Of a stretch of DNA of 64,000 nucleotides, positions 1-8,184 are shown piece after piece; within the stretch, counting starts at the first letter, position 1; every line of letters starts with the position of its first letter. This DNA is from Streptomyces sp. TG1A-8. GTDB taxonomy: Bacteria > Actinomycetota > Actinomycetes > Streptomycetales > Streptomycetaceae. The notes under the pieces are model-generated. The model did not search any database, was not told the DNA's origin, and worked only from the letters and a program-made list of their open reading frames with translations. Where the stretch lies: positions 2,666,001 to 2,730,000 of the forward strand of contig NZ_JASTLB010000001.1 in NCBI RefSeq assembly GCF_030499535.1, given 5' to 3'. The position numbers were made by a program, and so were the translations under genes.

Positions 1-899
1 GCCGCCAGCCGGGCCTGGACCGCCGTCAGGGCCTGGGTCGCGGCGCCGAAGCGGAGCATCAGGTTGCGCAGGGTCGAGCCCATCGCGCCCGCGATCACGC
101 ACAGGCCGGGCAGCAGGAGGGTCTCCGCGATCCCGGGCCGCCGGTCCGCCTGCACGGTGGCGTGGGCCAGGAGCAGGATCAGGGACTGGAGGGAGGCGAA
201 GCAGGCCGCTCCCCGCCAGCTGTAGACCAGGCCGGCCAGGAGCGGGGTGCAGACGCTGACGTAGGCCAGGGTGGTGTCCGGGCCCGCCGAGACCAGCAGG
301 AAGGAACCGAAGAGGGTGTCCGCGGCCAGGAGCGACGGATGGCGCAGGAGGAGGGGGCCGAAACGCTCCCAGTCGCGGAACAGGACGTAGGAGACCATGA
401 CGGTGGCGACGACCGCCGCGCCCACCAGGCGGACGCCCAGGCCGGGAGCGGCGTTGAGCAGGGCGGCGGGGGCCGCCAGGACGATCATCGCCAGCCGGAA
501 GCCGAAGACCTGCCGGCACATCGCCTGCAGGGCCCGGAGCTGGATCTTCTCCGACGGTTCGGGGAGCGGCGCCGGCCGGGGTCCGGTGGGCGGGGACGGC
601 TGGACTCCGGGGAGGGGGGCGGGCCGGGGCCGGGGTCCCCTTGCCGACGCGCCCGCCCTCTTCGTCCCCGTCCTCGGCTCGGGCGGCTCCGCCCCCGCGA
701 CCCTCCCCCTCCCCTCGCCCTCCCCTCCCGCACCCGCTTCCTCCCGCCCCTGTCCCTGCCCTCGTTCCTGCTCCGGTTCCCGCCCCCGCCCCTCCTCACG
801 ACGGCCCGCACGCCCGAACGGCGCCCAGCCCCGCCCGGACGCCCCCGCCCCACCCCTCGACAGCCCCCGCCCCCGCCCGGACGGCTCCACCGCGCGCAC
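1..899 (-). CDS. Membrane sensor histidine kinase, N-terminal part (cut by window edge)
   Basis: The minus-strand frame is open from the window edge up to GTG codons at 899 and 890. The first ~115 residues are a low-complexity Gly/Arg/Glu/Pro stretch. A conserved part then starts near SEKIQLRALQAMCRQVFGFR and is followed by about four to five hydrophobic segments, for example VRLVGAAVVATVMVSYVLF and LLPGLCVIAGAMGSTL. It ends in an amphipathic helix (RNLMLRFGAATQALTAVQAR) where the dimerisation/phospho-acceptor domain would begin. This is the layout of MacS-type actinobacterial sensor kinases. The kinase domain lies outside the window. The gene starts 45 bp after tadC on the same strand, so co-transcription with the tad genes is likely. 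The start codon is uncertain because of the biased sequence. Confidence 0.75.
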   Translation of the reverse strand, partial: MRAVEPSGRGRGLSRGGAGASGRGWAPFGRAGRREEGRGREPEQERGQGQGREEAGAGGEGEGRGRVAGAEPPEPRTGTKRAGASARGPRPRPAPLPGVQPSPPTGPRPAPLPEPSEKIQLRALQAMCRQVFGFRLAMIVLAAPAALLNAAPGLGVRLVGAAVVATVMVSYVLFRDWERFGPLLLRHPSLLAADTLFGSFLLVSAGPDTTLAYVSVCTPLLAGLVYSWRGAACFASLQSLILLLAHATVQADRRPGIAETLLLPGLCVIAGAMGSTLRNLMLRFGAATQALTAVQARLA

Positions 900-943
900 C
901 CCCGATCCCGACCCGGCCGCCACCGACCCCGACCCCACCCTCC

Positions 944-1831
944 TCACTTCCCCGTGAGCGAACCGAAGTCCACGCCCGAGCCCAGGATCAGCCCGGCGCC
1001 GAGGAGCAGCATCGTGGCCGGGACCATGAACGTGGTGATCATCAGCGTGGCCTTGGGCACCGCGCGGGCGGCCTTGCGGCGGGCGTTCTGGGCGTCCGTG
1101 CGGCGCATGTCCTTGGCCAGGGCGACGAGGGTGTCGACGATCGGAGCCCCCAGTTCCTCGCCCTGCTGCAGCGCGGTCACGAACATGGCGACCTGCTCGG
1201 AGTCGTTGCGGCGGCGCAGTTCCGCGAAGGCCTGGCGGCGGCTCATGCCGAGGTCCATCTGACGGAGCGTGATGCGCAGTTCGTCGGCCCACGGACCCTC
1301 GTAGCGGGCCGCCACCCGGTCCAGGGCCTGGCGGAAGCCGAGTCCGGCGCTGACCACCACCGCCAGGACGTCGAGGAAGTCCGGCAGGGTCCGCTCGATG
1401 ACGTCCCTGCGGACGCGGATCGCCGACCAGATGCCGACCTCCGTCCAGAACGCGCCGAAGGCGAGCAGGAGCAGGGCCACGAACCACTGGCCGCGCAGGA
1501 GGAAGACCAGGAAGCCGACGCCGCCGAGGGCGCCGTAGACCGCGCGGCGGGCCGCGTAACGGTCGATGGTCAGGCCGCCGGGGTTGCCCGCGAGGTCGAT
1601 CCTGCGGCGGTACCGGGCGACCAGGCGGGGGCCCATCAGGCGCAGCACGGCGGGGGCGTAGCGCATGCCGAGGCGGTCGATCAGCGAACCGACCGCGCCG
1701 GTGCGGGTGGCGCCGACCTCCAGGGCCAGCGCGAGGTCGCCGGGGAGCTTGGCGTCGGCGCGGTACATGCGGATGCCGGCGAAGGCGCCCCAGACGGCGA
1801 GGCCCGTCAGCAGGGCGAGCAGGAACGCCAT
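944..1831 (-). CDS. tadC: TadC-like pilus assembly inner-membrane protein (T2SS F family)
   Basis: 295 aa, the usual length for TadC. An N-terminal membrane helix (AFLLALLTGLAVWGAFAGIR) is followed by two central hydrophobic segments (VYGALGGVGFLVFLLRGQWF, then VALLLLAFGAFWTEVGIW). The cytosolic GspF/T2SSF domain has the typical ELRITLRQMDLGMSRRQAFA and MFVTALQQGEELGAPI stretches, and a C-terminal helix (ATLMITTFMVPATMLLLGAG) closes it. By family knowledge it pairs with TadB as the inner-membrane platform turned by the TadA ATPase. The ATG at 1831 follows a strong GAGGAGG ribosome site, and it lies 10 bp after tadB in the same operon. Confidence 0.9.
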   Translation of the reverse strand: MAFLLALLTGLAVWGAFAGIRMYRADAKLPGDLALALEVGATRTGAVGSLIDRLGMRYAPAVLRLMGPRLVARYRRRIDLAGNPGGLTIDRYAARRAVYGALGGVGFLVFLLRGQWFVALLLLAFGAFWTEVGIWSAIRVRRDVIERTLPDFLDVLAVVVSAGLGFRQALDRVAARYEGPWADELRITLRQMDLGMSRRQAFAELRRRNDSEQVAMFVTALQQGEELGAPIVDTLVALAKDMRRTDAQNARRKAARAVPKATLMITTFMVPATMLLLGAGLILGSGVDFGSLTGK

Positions 1832-1841
1832 CGTGCCCTCC

Positions 1842-2786
1842 TCAGACGTCGATCCGGCTCATGCGGCGGATGAGGACGAAGCCGACGGCGTACATGGCGA
1901 ACGCGACGACCACGCAGGCCTGGCCGACCGGTGAGCCGGTCATGCGTTCCAGGGCGCCGTCCTTGACGCCGTTCATCAGGAACAGGGCGCCGATGCCGAG
2001 GACGGGGACGGCGTACGAGGTCATGGTCACCTGGGAGAGCTGGGTGCGGACCTCGCGCCGGGTCTCCTTGCGTTCCTCCAGGGTCTCGGTCAGGTTGCGC
2101 AGGGCGGAGACGACCTGGCCGCCCGCCCGGTTGGACAGCACGAGGGTCGTGACGAGGACGACCAGTTCGCGCGAGGGGAGGCGGTCGGCCAGTTCGCCGA
2201 GCGCGTCCTCCATGGAGTGGCCGACGGCCAGTTGGTCGGCGACCTTGGACAGTTCCTCGCCCGCGGGCGCCTCCAGCTCCTCGGCGGCCATGCCGATGGC
2301 GGTGCGCAGGGCGAGGCCGGCCTGGGTGGCGTTGGCCAGGATGCGGGCCAGTTCGGGAAGTTGGTTGATGAAGCGTTCGATGCGTTTCTGGCGCTGCCAG
2401 GTGAGGAACTGCACCGCCGCGCCGATGCCGAGGAGGCCGGCGAGCGGGCCGAAGAAGGGGGCGAGGGTGGCCTGGCCGATCAGCCAGAGCGCGGCGACCG
2501 TGGCGAGCAGGTAGGCGAGGAACTCGCCCGGGGTGACGTCCAGGCCGGTCGCGGCGAGCCGGGTCTCCAGCCGGCGGCCCGGGGACGTGCCGCGCAGGCG
2601 GCGGTCCAGGGCGCGGAAGCGGCGCCGGCGGCCGGCGGCCGGGGCCTGGCCCGCGTGCGAGAGGCGGTCGATCAGGGCGGCGCGCCGGGCCCGGCCCGAG
2701 GCGTAGGTGTGCACGCCGGCGACGGCCAGGACGCAGGTCAGCAGGGCGGTGCCGGTGGTGAGCCGGACGAGGGTGGGCAGTTCCAT
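1842..2786 (-). CDS. tadB: TadB-like pilus assembly inner-membrane protein (T2SS F family)
   Basis: 314 aa. It has an N-terminal helix (LLTCVLAVAGVHTYASGR), a basic linker, a pair of helices around residues 90-130, and a T2SSF domain (INQLPELARILANATQAGLA, LVVLVTTLVLSNRAGGQVVS). C-terminal helices end in the basic tail RRMSRIDV. By homology it forms the membrane platform with TadC that is driven by TadA. The ATG at 2786 sits 4 bp after the tadA stop, which indicates tight translational coupling. No anomalies were seen. Confidence 0.9.
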   Translation of the reverse strand: MELPTLVRLTTGTALLTCVLAVAGVHTYASGRARRAALIDRLSHAGQAPAAGRRRRFRALDRRLRGTSPGRRLETRLAATGLDVTPGEFLAYLLATVAALWLIGQATLAPFFGPLAGLLGIGAAVQFLTWQRQKRIERFINQLPELARILANATQAGLALRTAIGMAAEELEAPAGEELSKVADQLAVGHSMEDALGELADRLPSRELVVLVTTLVLSNRAGGQVVSALRNLTETLEERKETRREVRTQLSQVTMTSYAVPVLGIGALFLMNGVKDGALERMTGSPVGQACVVVAFAMYAVGFVLIRRMSRIDV

Positions 2787-2790
2787 GGTC

Positions 2791-4128
2791 CTACCTGGCT
2801 TCTCGGGTGGCGAGCTGGTCCGCGGAGCGGGCGACTCCGAAGGCCTGCGGGACGGGCTGGCTCGCCATGTGGAGGCGGTCGGCGGTGCGGCGCGGGAGGG
2901 GGTGGTACTCGAAGGTGCCGTGCACGCGTCCGTCGGGCGTCATGGGCCGGGCGTGGAAGCGGGCCGCGGTGGCCAGGCGGTACGGCTCGCCTCCGTGGCT
3001 GTCCAGGAGCGCGATCTCGGTGATGCGGCGGGCGCCGTCGGCGAACCGGGTGAGCTGGACGATGACGTCGACGGCACTGTTGATCTGGTCGTGCAGGGCC
3101 ACGAAGGGGACCTCGACGTCGGACATGGAGGCGAGGGTCTGCAGGCGGGTGAGCGCGTCCTCGGCGCTGTTGGCGTGGACGGTGGCGAGGGAGCCGTCGT
3201 GGCCGGTGGACATGGCCTGCAGCATGTCGAGGGACTCGCCGCCGCGGACCTCGCCGACGACGATCCGGTCGGGCCGCATGCGCAGCGAGTTGCGGACCAG
3301 GTCGCGGATGGTGACCTGGCCCTTGCCCTCGACGTTGGGCGGGCGGGACTCCAGGCGGACGACGTGGGTCTGCTGGAGCTGGAGTTCGGCCGAGTCCTCG
3401 ATGGTGATGATGCGCTCGTGCGCCGGGATGAGGCCGGACAGGGCGTTCAGCAGCGTGGTCTTGCCGGTGCCGGTCGCACCCGAGACGATGATGTTGAACT
3501 TCGCCTGCACCAGGCCGGCCAGCAGGTACACCATGTGCTCGTCCAGCGAGCCGAAGCCGACGAGCTCCCGCAGGGTGAAGGAGCGCGGGAAGCGGCGGAT
3601 GGTGAGGATGGGCCCGGTCAGGGACAGCGGCGGGATGATGACGTTGACGCGCTCGCCGGAGGGGAGGCGGGCGTCGACCATCGGGGTGGACTCGTCCACG
3701 CGGCGGTTGACCGTGGAGACGATCCGTTCGATGGTCTGCATCAACTGGTCGGCGGAGGCGAAGCGCAGGGGCAGCTGCTCGACCCGGCCGCCGCGTTCGA
3801 CGAAGATCGCGTCGGGGCCGTTGACCATGATTTCGGTGATGGAGACGTCCTCGAGGAGGGGTTCCAGGATGCCCAGGCCCAGTGCCTCGTCGACGACGCG
3901 GCGGATCAGCTGGGAGCGCTCCGCCGTCGACAGGACCGGGCCCTCGCGGCTGATGATGTGTCCCAGGACCCGTTCCAGGCGCGCCCTGCGTTCGGCGGCG
4001 ACCAGCGAACTCATCTCCGCGAGGTCGATCTCCTCCAGCAGCTTGGCCCGGTAGGCGGCGACCAGGTGCCCGTCCTCGCCCCGGCTGCCCTGCTCCTCGG
4101 GGGAGTTGATGCGTGCCCGCAGGCTCAT
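2791..4128 (-). CDS. tadA: TadA/CpaF-family secretion ATPase
   Basis: 445 aa, the typical CpaF length. Visible motifs are Walker A GATGTGKTT near residue 218, an Asp box in ERIITIEDSAELQL, Walker B-like DRIVVGEVRGGESLDML, and the His box STGHDGSLATVHANS. The N-terminal part (LGILEPLLEDVSITEIMVNG) is the usual regulatory N domain. It hydrolyses ATP at the cytoplasmic face to power pilin assembly or secretion through TadB/TadC. The ATG at 4128 is preceded by GAGGAG at a good distance. The downstream genes tadB and tadC follow with almost no spacing. Confidence 0.93.
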   Translation of the reverse strand: MSLRARINSPEEQGSRGEDGHLVAAYRAKLLEEIDLAEMSSLVAAERRARLERVLGHIISREGPVLSTAERSQLIRRVVDEALGLGILEPLLEDVSITEIMVNGPDAIFVERGGRVEQLPLRFASADQLMQTIERIVSTVNRRVDESTPMVDARLPSGERVNVIIPPLSLTGPILTIRRFPRSFTLRELVGFGSLDEHMVYLLAGLVQAKFNIIVSGATGTGKTTLLNALSGLIPAHERIITIEDSAELQLQQTHVVRLESRPPNVEGKGQVTIRDLVRNSLRMRPDRIVVGEVRGGESLDMLQAMSTGHDGSLATVHANSAEDALTRLQTLASMSDVEVPFVALHDQINSAVDVIVQLTRFADGARRITEIALLDSHGGEPYRLATAARFHARPMTPDGRVHGTFEYHPLPRRTADRLHMASQPVPQAFGVARSADQLATREAR

Positions 4129-4146
4129 GGGTTCGCTTCTCCTCGG

Positions 4147-4494
4147 TCAGTGGTCGAGCGGCATGGTGGCGGTCCTGCGGGCGTCGCCGAGGTCCCACAC
4201 GATCGTGGGGATGTGGACGGTGGCGGTGACGGTGACGGTGTCGCCCCCCGTGGCGGAGGAGCACCGCACGTCGATCCCGCCGCTGACCGCGCCGGCGCAG
4301 GCCCCTCCCGCGTCCTGGCGCAGCGACGCGGCCCGCGCCCCCGCCCGCGCGGCCGTGCCGGCCTGTTCGGCGGCGTAGGCGACGGCCCCGAGCTGGAGGC
4401 CGGCCAGTCCCACGACCAGCAGGACCGGGATGAACCCGAGGTACTCGATGGCGACCTGGCCCCGGTCGCGGGGCCTCGTGCGGCGGTGGGGCAT
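4147..4494 (-). CDS. TadE-like pseudopilin / pilus-associated membrane protein
   Basis: 115 aa. The N-terminus is short and basic (MPHRRTRPRDRGQ), followed by the TadE signature VAIEYLGFIPVLLVVGLAGL, a type III (pseudopilin-like) signal-anchor with the conserved Glu five residues into the hydrophobic run. The C-terminal part is small and extracytoplasmic, with cysteines. TadE proteins are processed by a prepilin peptidase and act as minor pilins. The start lies 1 bp from the stop of the upstream TadE-like gene, so the two are translationally coupled. Confidence 0.85.
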   Translation of the reverse strand: MPHRRTRPRDRGQVAIEYLGFIPVLLVVGLAGLQLGAVAYAAEQAGTAARAGARAASLRQDAGGACAGAVSGGIDVRCSSATGGDTVTVTATVHIPTIVWDLGDARRTATMPLDH

Positions 4495-4495
4495 C

Positions 4496-4888
4496 TCAGT
4501 CCTTCACCTCCTCCACCGTGCCCGCGTGGCCGTGCACCGTGACGGGGAAGGGGACGGCGCCCGGGAAGAGGACGGGGACCTTGAGGGAGACGTCGGCGGT
4601 GACGTAGCCGGACGGGCTGCAGTTCACCGCCGCGTCCCCTTCCCACGCCCCCGACAGGTGCCCGAGCCCCGCCTCCCGGCAGGCGGCCAGGCGGGCACCG
4701 CCGGGTGCCGCCGCCGTGCCCGCGCGGACCGCCTCGTCGGCGGCGTTCCCGGCGAGCGTGAAGGTGTAGCCCACGAGCACGCACTGCCACATCAGCACCA
4801 GCGTCAGGACGATCAGCGGAGTCATCCCGAGCAGTTCGACGCTGACCTGCCCCCGGTCCCCGCGCGCGCCTTCCGGTCGTCTGCGCAC
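4496..4888 (-). CDS. TadE-like protein, second copy (TadF/TadE type)
   Basis: 130 aa from a GTG at 4888. It has the same architecture as its neighbour: a basic start, then GQVSVELLGMTPLIVLTLVL with the conserved Glu, then an exported domain of ~90 residues with at least three cysteines. It is likely a second minor pseudopilin. The pair lies between the CpaE-like ATPase and TadA, the common Streptomyces tad order. No gene for a major Flp pilin is visible in this operon within the window. Confidence 0.82.
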   Translation of the reverse strand: MRRRPEGARGDRGQVSVELLGMTPLIVLTLVLMWQCVLVGYTFTLAGNAADEAVRAGTAAAPGGARLAACREAGLGHLSGAWEGDAAVNCSPSGYVTADVSLKVPVLFPGAVPFPVTVHGHAGTVEEVKD

Positions 4889-4891
4889 CCC

Positions 4892-6154
4892 TCACTCCTT
4901 CCGCCGCCGGAAGCCGGCCGCTCCGCGGTCGCCGCGCACGCGGTCGCCGCGCACGCGCCCCCCGCCCCGGTGCGTCCCCTCGGCGGTCTTCACCAGTCCC
5001 AGTTCCCCGGCGAGGCTCCACAGGGCCTGTTTGACCGTGGACCTGCTGTCGAGGTCGTGCAGGCGGCCGGCGTCCACGACCGCCTGGAGTTCCCTGAAGT
5101 GGGCGGGGACCGTCGTCCGCGCCAGCGCGGTCCCGGTGATGCGCCGGATGAGCGGTGGCTGGATGTCCGCGGTGCGGGTGTGGCGGTTGACGACGACCGT
5201 GGTCTCCTCCGCCTTGCGGATCTGCAGCCGGTCCCACATGCGGACGGTGCGCTTGGCGGCGCGCACGGCGATCACGTCGGGCGTGGTCACCAGCACCGCC
5301 GTGTCGGCCGTCTCCACGGCCGCCGCGTTCGCCCCGCCGAGCTGGGCGCCGCAGTCGACCACGACGACCTCGTAGCGCGAGCGCAGGGCGCTGATGATCT
5401 GGCGGGCGGCGCGGTCGGTGACCTCCTCGCCGCGTTCGCCCTCGCCGGGGGCGAGGAGCAGGGCGAGGCCGGTGTCGTGGCGGAAGACGGCGTCGGCGAG
5501 GACGCGCGGGGAGACGTCGGTGATGGCGGCGAGGTCGGCCACCGAGCGGCGGAACTGGACGTCCAGGTAGGAGGCGACGTCGCCGGTCTGCAGGTCGAGG
5601 TCGACCAGGGCGGTGGGCCGGCCGGAGGCCTGGGCGGCGAGGGCCAGTTGGACGGCCGTCAGGGTGGCGCCGACGCCCCCCTTGGCGCCGCTGACCGTGA
5701 CGACCGTGCCGCCGGCGCCGCCGGAGACGTCGGCTCCGTGCCCGAGATGGCGCCGCACGCCGGTGGACCACTGGGCGACGGCCTGGACGCGGTTGGCGAG
5801 TTCCTCGTACGACAGCGGGAGCGCCACCAGGCCGCGGGCTCCGGAGTCCATGGCGGCGGCGAACAGGCCGGGGCTCGCGTCGGTGGTGACGAGGATGACG
5901 CCGACGGCCGGGAAGCGCAGGGCGACCTCGCGGATCAGCTCCAGCGCGGGGACGGGACCGATGCGTTCGTGGACGACGACCACTTCGGGCAGTTCGTCCA
6001 CCGACTCGGCGGCGAGCCGGGCGAGGGCGTCGACCAGTTGGGTGGAGTCACCGAGGGGCGGCTGCGGTTCGGCGTCGGGGAGCTGGCTGAGCAGGGTGAC
6101 GAGGGAGCGGACGGCGTCCGGGTCCGTGCCGGCCGGGAGGATCCTGGTGGGCAT
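4892..6154 (-). CDS. CpaE/TadZ-like ParA-type ATPase of the tad locus
   Basis: 420 aa. The N-terminal ~130 residues look like an atypical receiver domain (ELPEVVVVHERIGPVPALEL, FPAVGVILVTTDASPGLFAA). The MinD/ParA domain follows with the deviant Walker A SGAKGGVGATLTA and the switch region LVDLDLQTGDVASYLDV. The C-terminal tail is basic. CpaE/TadZ proteins localise the pilus machine to the membrane or pole. The gene ends 4 bp before the TadE-like gene and starts 13 bp after the CpaB-like gene, so it sits mid-operon. Confidence 0.88.
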   Translation of the reverse strand: MPTRILPAGTDPDAVRSLVTLLSQLPDAEPQPPLGDSTQLVDALARLAAESVDELPEVVVVHERIGPVPALELIREVALRFPAVGVILVTTDASPGLFAAAMDSGARGLVALPLSYEELANRVQAVAQWSTGVRRHLGHGADVSGGAGGTVVTVSGAKGGVGATLTAVQLALAAQASGRPTALVDLDLQTGDVASYLDVQFRRSVADLAAITDVSPRVLADAVFRHDTGLALLLAPGEGERGEEVTDRAARQIISALRSRYEVVVVDCGAQLGGANAAAVETADTAVLVTTPDVIAVRAAKRTVRMWDRLQIRKAEETTVVVNRHTRTADIQPPLIRRITGTALARTTVPAHFRELQAVVDAGRLHDLDSRSTVKQALWSLAGELGLVKTAEGTHRGGGRVRGDRVRGDRGAAGFRRRKE

Positions 6155-6166
6155 GCGGGCCGCCTC

Positions 6167-6871
6167 TCACTTGTCCGTCGCGAGTTCGTAGGTGCGGTCC
6201 CTGTCCGGGACGCTGGTCTCGCTGCCCGGCGCCACCAGCGCGAGCCGGACCCGCTGGGCGAAGGACTCGGCGTAGGTGATGCGCTGGGCGTCGAGGGTGG
6301 ACAGCGCGAAGGTGATCGGGACGGCGTCGGTGGGCTGCTGGTCCTTGCCGCTGTCGGGGTCCAGGGCGGTGATCTGGCCGACGTCGAGGACCCGGGCGTT
6401 GGTGACGATGATCTTCGATTGGTCGAGGTCGCCCTCCTTCCGCCCCTCGAAGGTGGCGTAGACGTTGACCCGGGCCCCCGGGGTGATCTTGCCCGCCACG
6501 CCGGTCGCCGCGTCGATCATGATGGCGACCTCCTGCTGGCCGGGCTGGAGGGCCGGCTGGTCCACGATCATGTCGGTCTGGAGCAGCGAGCCCGCGCGCA
6601 GGGTGGTGACGGCGATCTTGCCCCGGATCTGGCGGAGGTCGGTGACGGCGTTGCCGGACAGCCACCGCCTGGGCATCTCCGTCCTCTCGAACTGGCCGGT
6701 GGACAGGGCGGTGTAGGGCTTCACGTCGGACTTGACCCGGTAGGCGGTGACCTCGGGGCCGACCTTGGACTGCACGTCGTCCACGACGGACAGGACGCCG
6801 GCGAAGGCGCCGACGGCGCACAGGACCGACAGGATCAGGAGCAGCACGCCGCGGCGCTGACGGGAGTTCAT
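6167..6871 (-). CDS. CpaB/RcpC-like Flp pilus assembly protein (SAF domain)
   Basis: 234 aa from the ATG at 6871; the open frame extends further upstream, but only this start gives a sensible protein. A membrane anchor (RRGVLLLILSVLCAVGAFAG) is followed by an SAF domain (VTAYRVKSDVKPYTALSTGQ ... LRQIRGKIAVTTLRAGSLLQ) and a CpaB C-terminal beta-rich region (GKITPGARVNVYATF). In Gram-negatives RcpC/CpaB supports the outer-membrane channel. Its actinobacterial role is less clear, perhaps interaction with peptidoglycan or polysaccharide. It is the first clearly tad-related gene of the operon. Confidence 0.82.
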   Translation of the reverse strand: MNSRQRRGVLLLILSVLCAVGAFAGVLSVVDDVQSKVGPEVTAYRVKSDVKPYTALSTGQFERTEMPRRWLSGNAVTDLRQIRGKIAVTTLRAGSLLQTDMIVDQPALQPGQQEVAIMIDAATGVAGKITPGARVNVYATFEGRKEGDLDQSKIIVTNARVLDVGQITALDPDSGKDQQPTDAVPITFALSTLDAQRITYAESFAQRVRLALVAPGSETSVPDRDRTYELATDK

Positions 6872-6933
6872 GAACCGTGCAACCTCGTTGGGGATCGGCC
6901 GAGCGGGATGTGAGCGGGTCCGGGCGGTGCGGG

Positions 6934-7794
6934 TCAGGCGGGCGTGTGCTGTTCCGGGGCGCGCGGGGCCGGGGGTTCGTGTCCGGGCGGGACGGCCGAG
7001 CAGAAGACGCAGCGGTCGCCGATGACGTCGATGCCGCACCAGTGGCAGCTGGACTGTCGTACGGAGGCGACCAGTTGGTACAGCACGGAGAGGTCGGCGA
7101 GGTAGCTGCAGAACTCCACCACGCGGCCGGTCCCCCACCACCGCGGCGATTCGGCGGGCAGCGGGGTCTCGCGCAGCCCGTGGACGTTCCACTCCTTGGC
7201 GAGGGCGGCGACCCAGTCGCCCGGCAGCTGCCCCTTGGCGACGAGCATCCAGGTGCTGAACTCGGGCCCCTTCAGCGTGGCGTCGGGGCCGATCCGCACG
7301 AGCTGGGGTTCGGGGTGGGCGAGGACGGCGAACTGGCTGCCGGGCACCCAGGACCTGGCGTGCGCCTTGAGGCCGACCGGCACCCGGTCCAGCCTGGCCA
7401 CCGAGCCGAGGACGGCGCCGGCGTGGATGTAGTGGGTGAGCAGCCGGCCGGCGCAGGCCAGCACGCCGGGACTCAGGTCGCAGGAGGCGAGCTGGCGCAG
7501 CTGGCGGGCGAGGACGGCGACGCCCAGGGGGGGCAGGTCCGGCCGGAAGAAGGCGATGCGGTCGCTCTCCAGCAGGGAGCGCAGGGTGTACAGCCGGCGC
7601 ACGACGGTCACCGGGGTGGCCCGGGAACAGATGACGACCACGTGCCCGGACTGCTCGGTCAGGGCGTGCAGTTCGGCGAGGGCCTGCTCCAGCGGCCGCT
7701 GGTCGAGGTCGCGCAGCACGACGGCGGGCATGGTCCGGTCGTCCTGCGCCGGCAGTGCCATGTCGGCACTGGTCACGGCGATGGCAGTTGGCAC
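6934..7794 (-). CDS. Conserved Streptomyces-type hypothetical protein with C-terminal zinc ribbon
   Basis: 286 aa from a GTG at 7794 (an ATG at 7761 is the alternative). I do not recognise the family with certainty. No signal peptide or membrane span is evident. The middle is alpha/beta-like (SGHVVVICSRATPVTVVRRL). Near the C-terminus there are two CxxC knuckles, SSCHWCGIDVIGDRCVFC, a likely zinc ribbon, followed by a Pro-rich tail. It lies 62 bp upstream of the cpaB-like gene on the same strand, so it may head the tad operon or regulate it; that is inference from position only. Confidence 0.6.
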   Translation of the reverse strand: MPTAIAVTSADMALPAQDDRTMPAVVLRDLDQRPLEQALAELHALTEQSGHVVVICSRATPVTVVRRLYTLRSLLESDRIAFFRPDLPPLGVAVLARQLRQLASCDLSPGVLACAGRLLTHYIHAGAVLGSVARLDRVPVGLKAHARSWVPGSQFAVLAHPEPQLVRIGPDATLKGPEFSTWMLVAKGQLPGDWVAALAKEWNVHGLRETPLPAESPRWWGTGRVVEFCSYLADLSVLYQLVASVRQSSCHWCGIDVIGDRCVFCSAVPPGHEPPAPRAPEQHTPA

Positions 7795-7992
7795 GCGCGG
7801 CTCCCCGTTCCTCGCACCTTTCGGCCCACCGGTGCAACGCCAATGCGCCAGGACGACTTCATTGCGTGACTACGTGAGCACTGTATCCACGCCCCCGCGA
7901 CCGGAGAACAGCGTTCGTGCAGCCGATGGGGAACTCTTCGGTCACAAGTCTCCCCAAACGCGGGCAGGTTGATCCGCGGGTCGGGCGCCCGG

Positions 7993-8030
7993 TTGGTCTG
8001 GACCTCTTGACAGCCGGATTGGTCTGGACC
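7993..8030 (+). promoter_or_regulatory. Chitinase-type promoter with two 12-bp direct repeats
   Basis: TTGGTCTGGACC occurs at 7993-8004 and again at 8019-8030, start-to-start distance 26 bp. A consensus -35 hexamer TTGACA (8007-8012) lies between the two copies. This matches the established arrangement of Streptomyces chitinase promoters, where a pair of 12-bp TGGTC(T/C)AGACC-like repeats overlapping the -35 region mediates chitin induction and glucose repression. A -10 is not obvious (CAACTT at 8030-8035). The repeats lie about 155 bp upstream of the chosen chitinase start. Confidence 0.75.
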
Positions 8031-8184
8031 AACTTGGAGCACAGCGGTGGCCACCGCCCCTCACCCCCTTCCCCGTGCCTTTCCTTCCCCATCTCTTCCC
8101 CCCTCTCCCTCTCCTCTCCCCTCTCTCCCCCTCCTCTCCCCTCTCTCCCCTCTCTCCCGCGAACTTCCCCACCGGAGGACCGAA

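Noticed and set aside
2707..4542. Long plus-strand open frame over the tadA region
   Set aside because: Antisense shadow of tadA and the TadE-like genes; low-complexity translation and no ribosome site.
8047..8184. N-terminal extension of the chitinase from an upstream ATG
   Set aside because: The extra codons are a CT-rich low-complexity tract without a ribosome site; the GTG at 8185 with GGAGGA gives a normal signal peptide.
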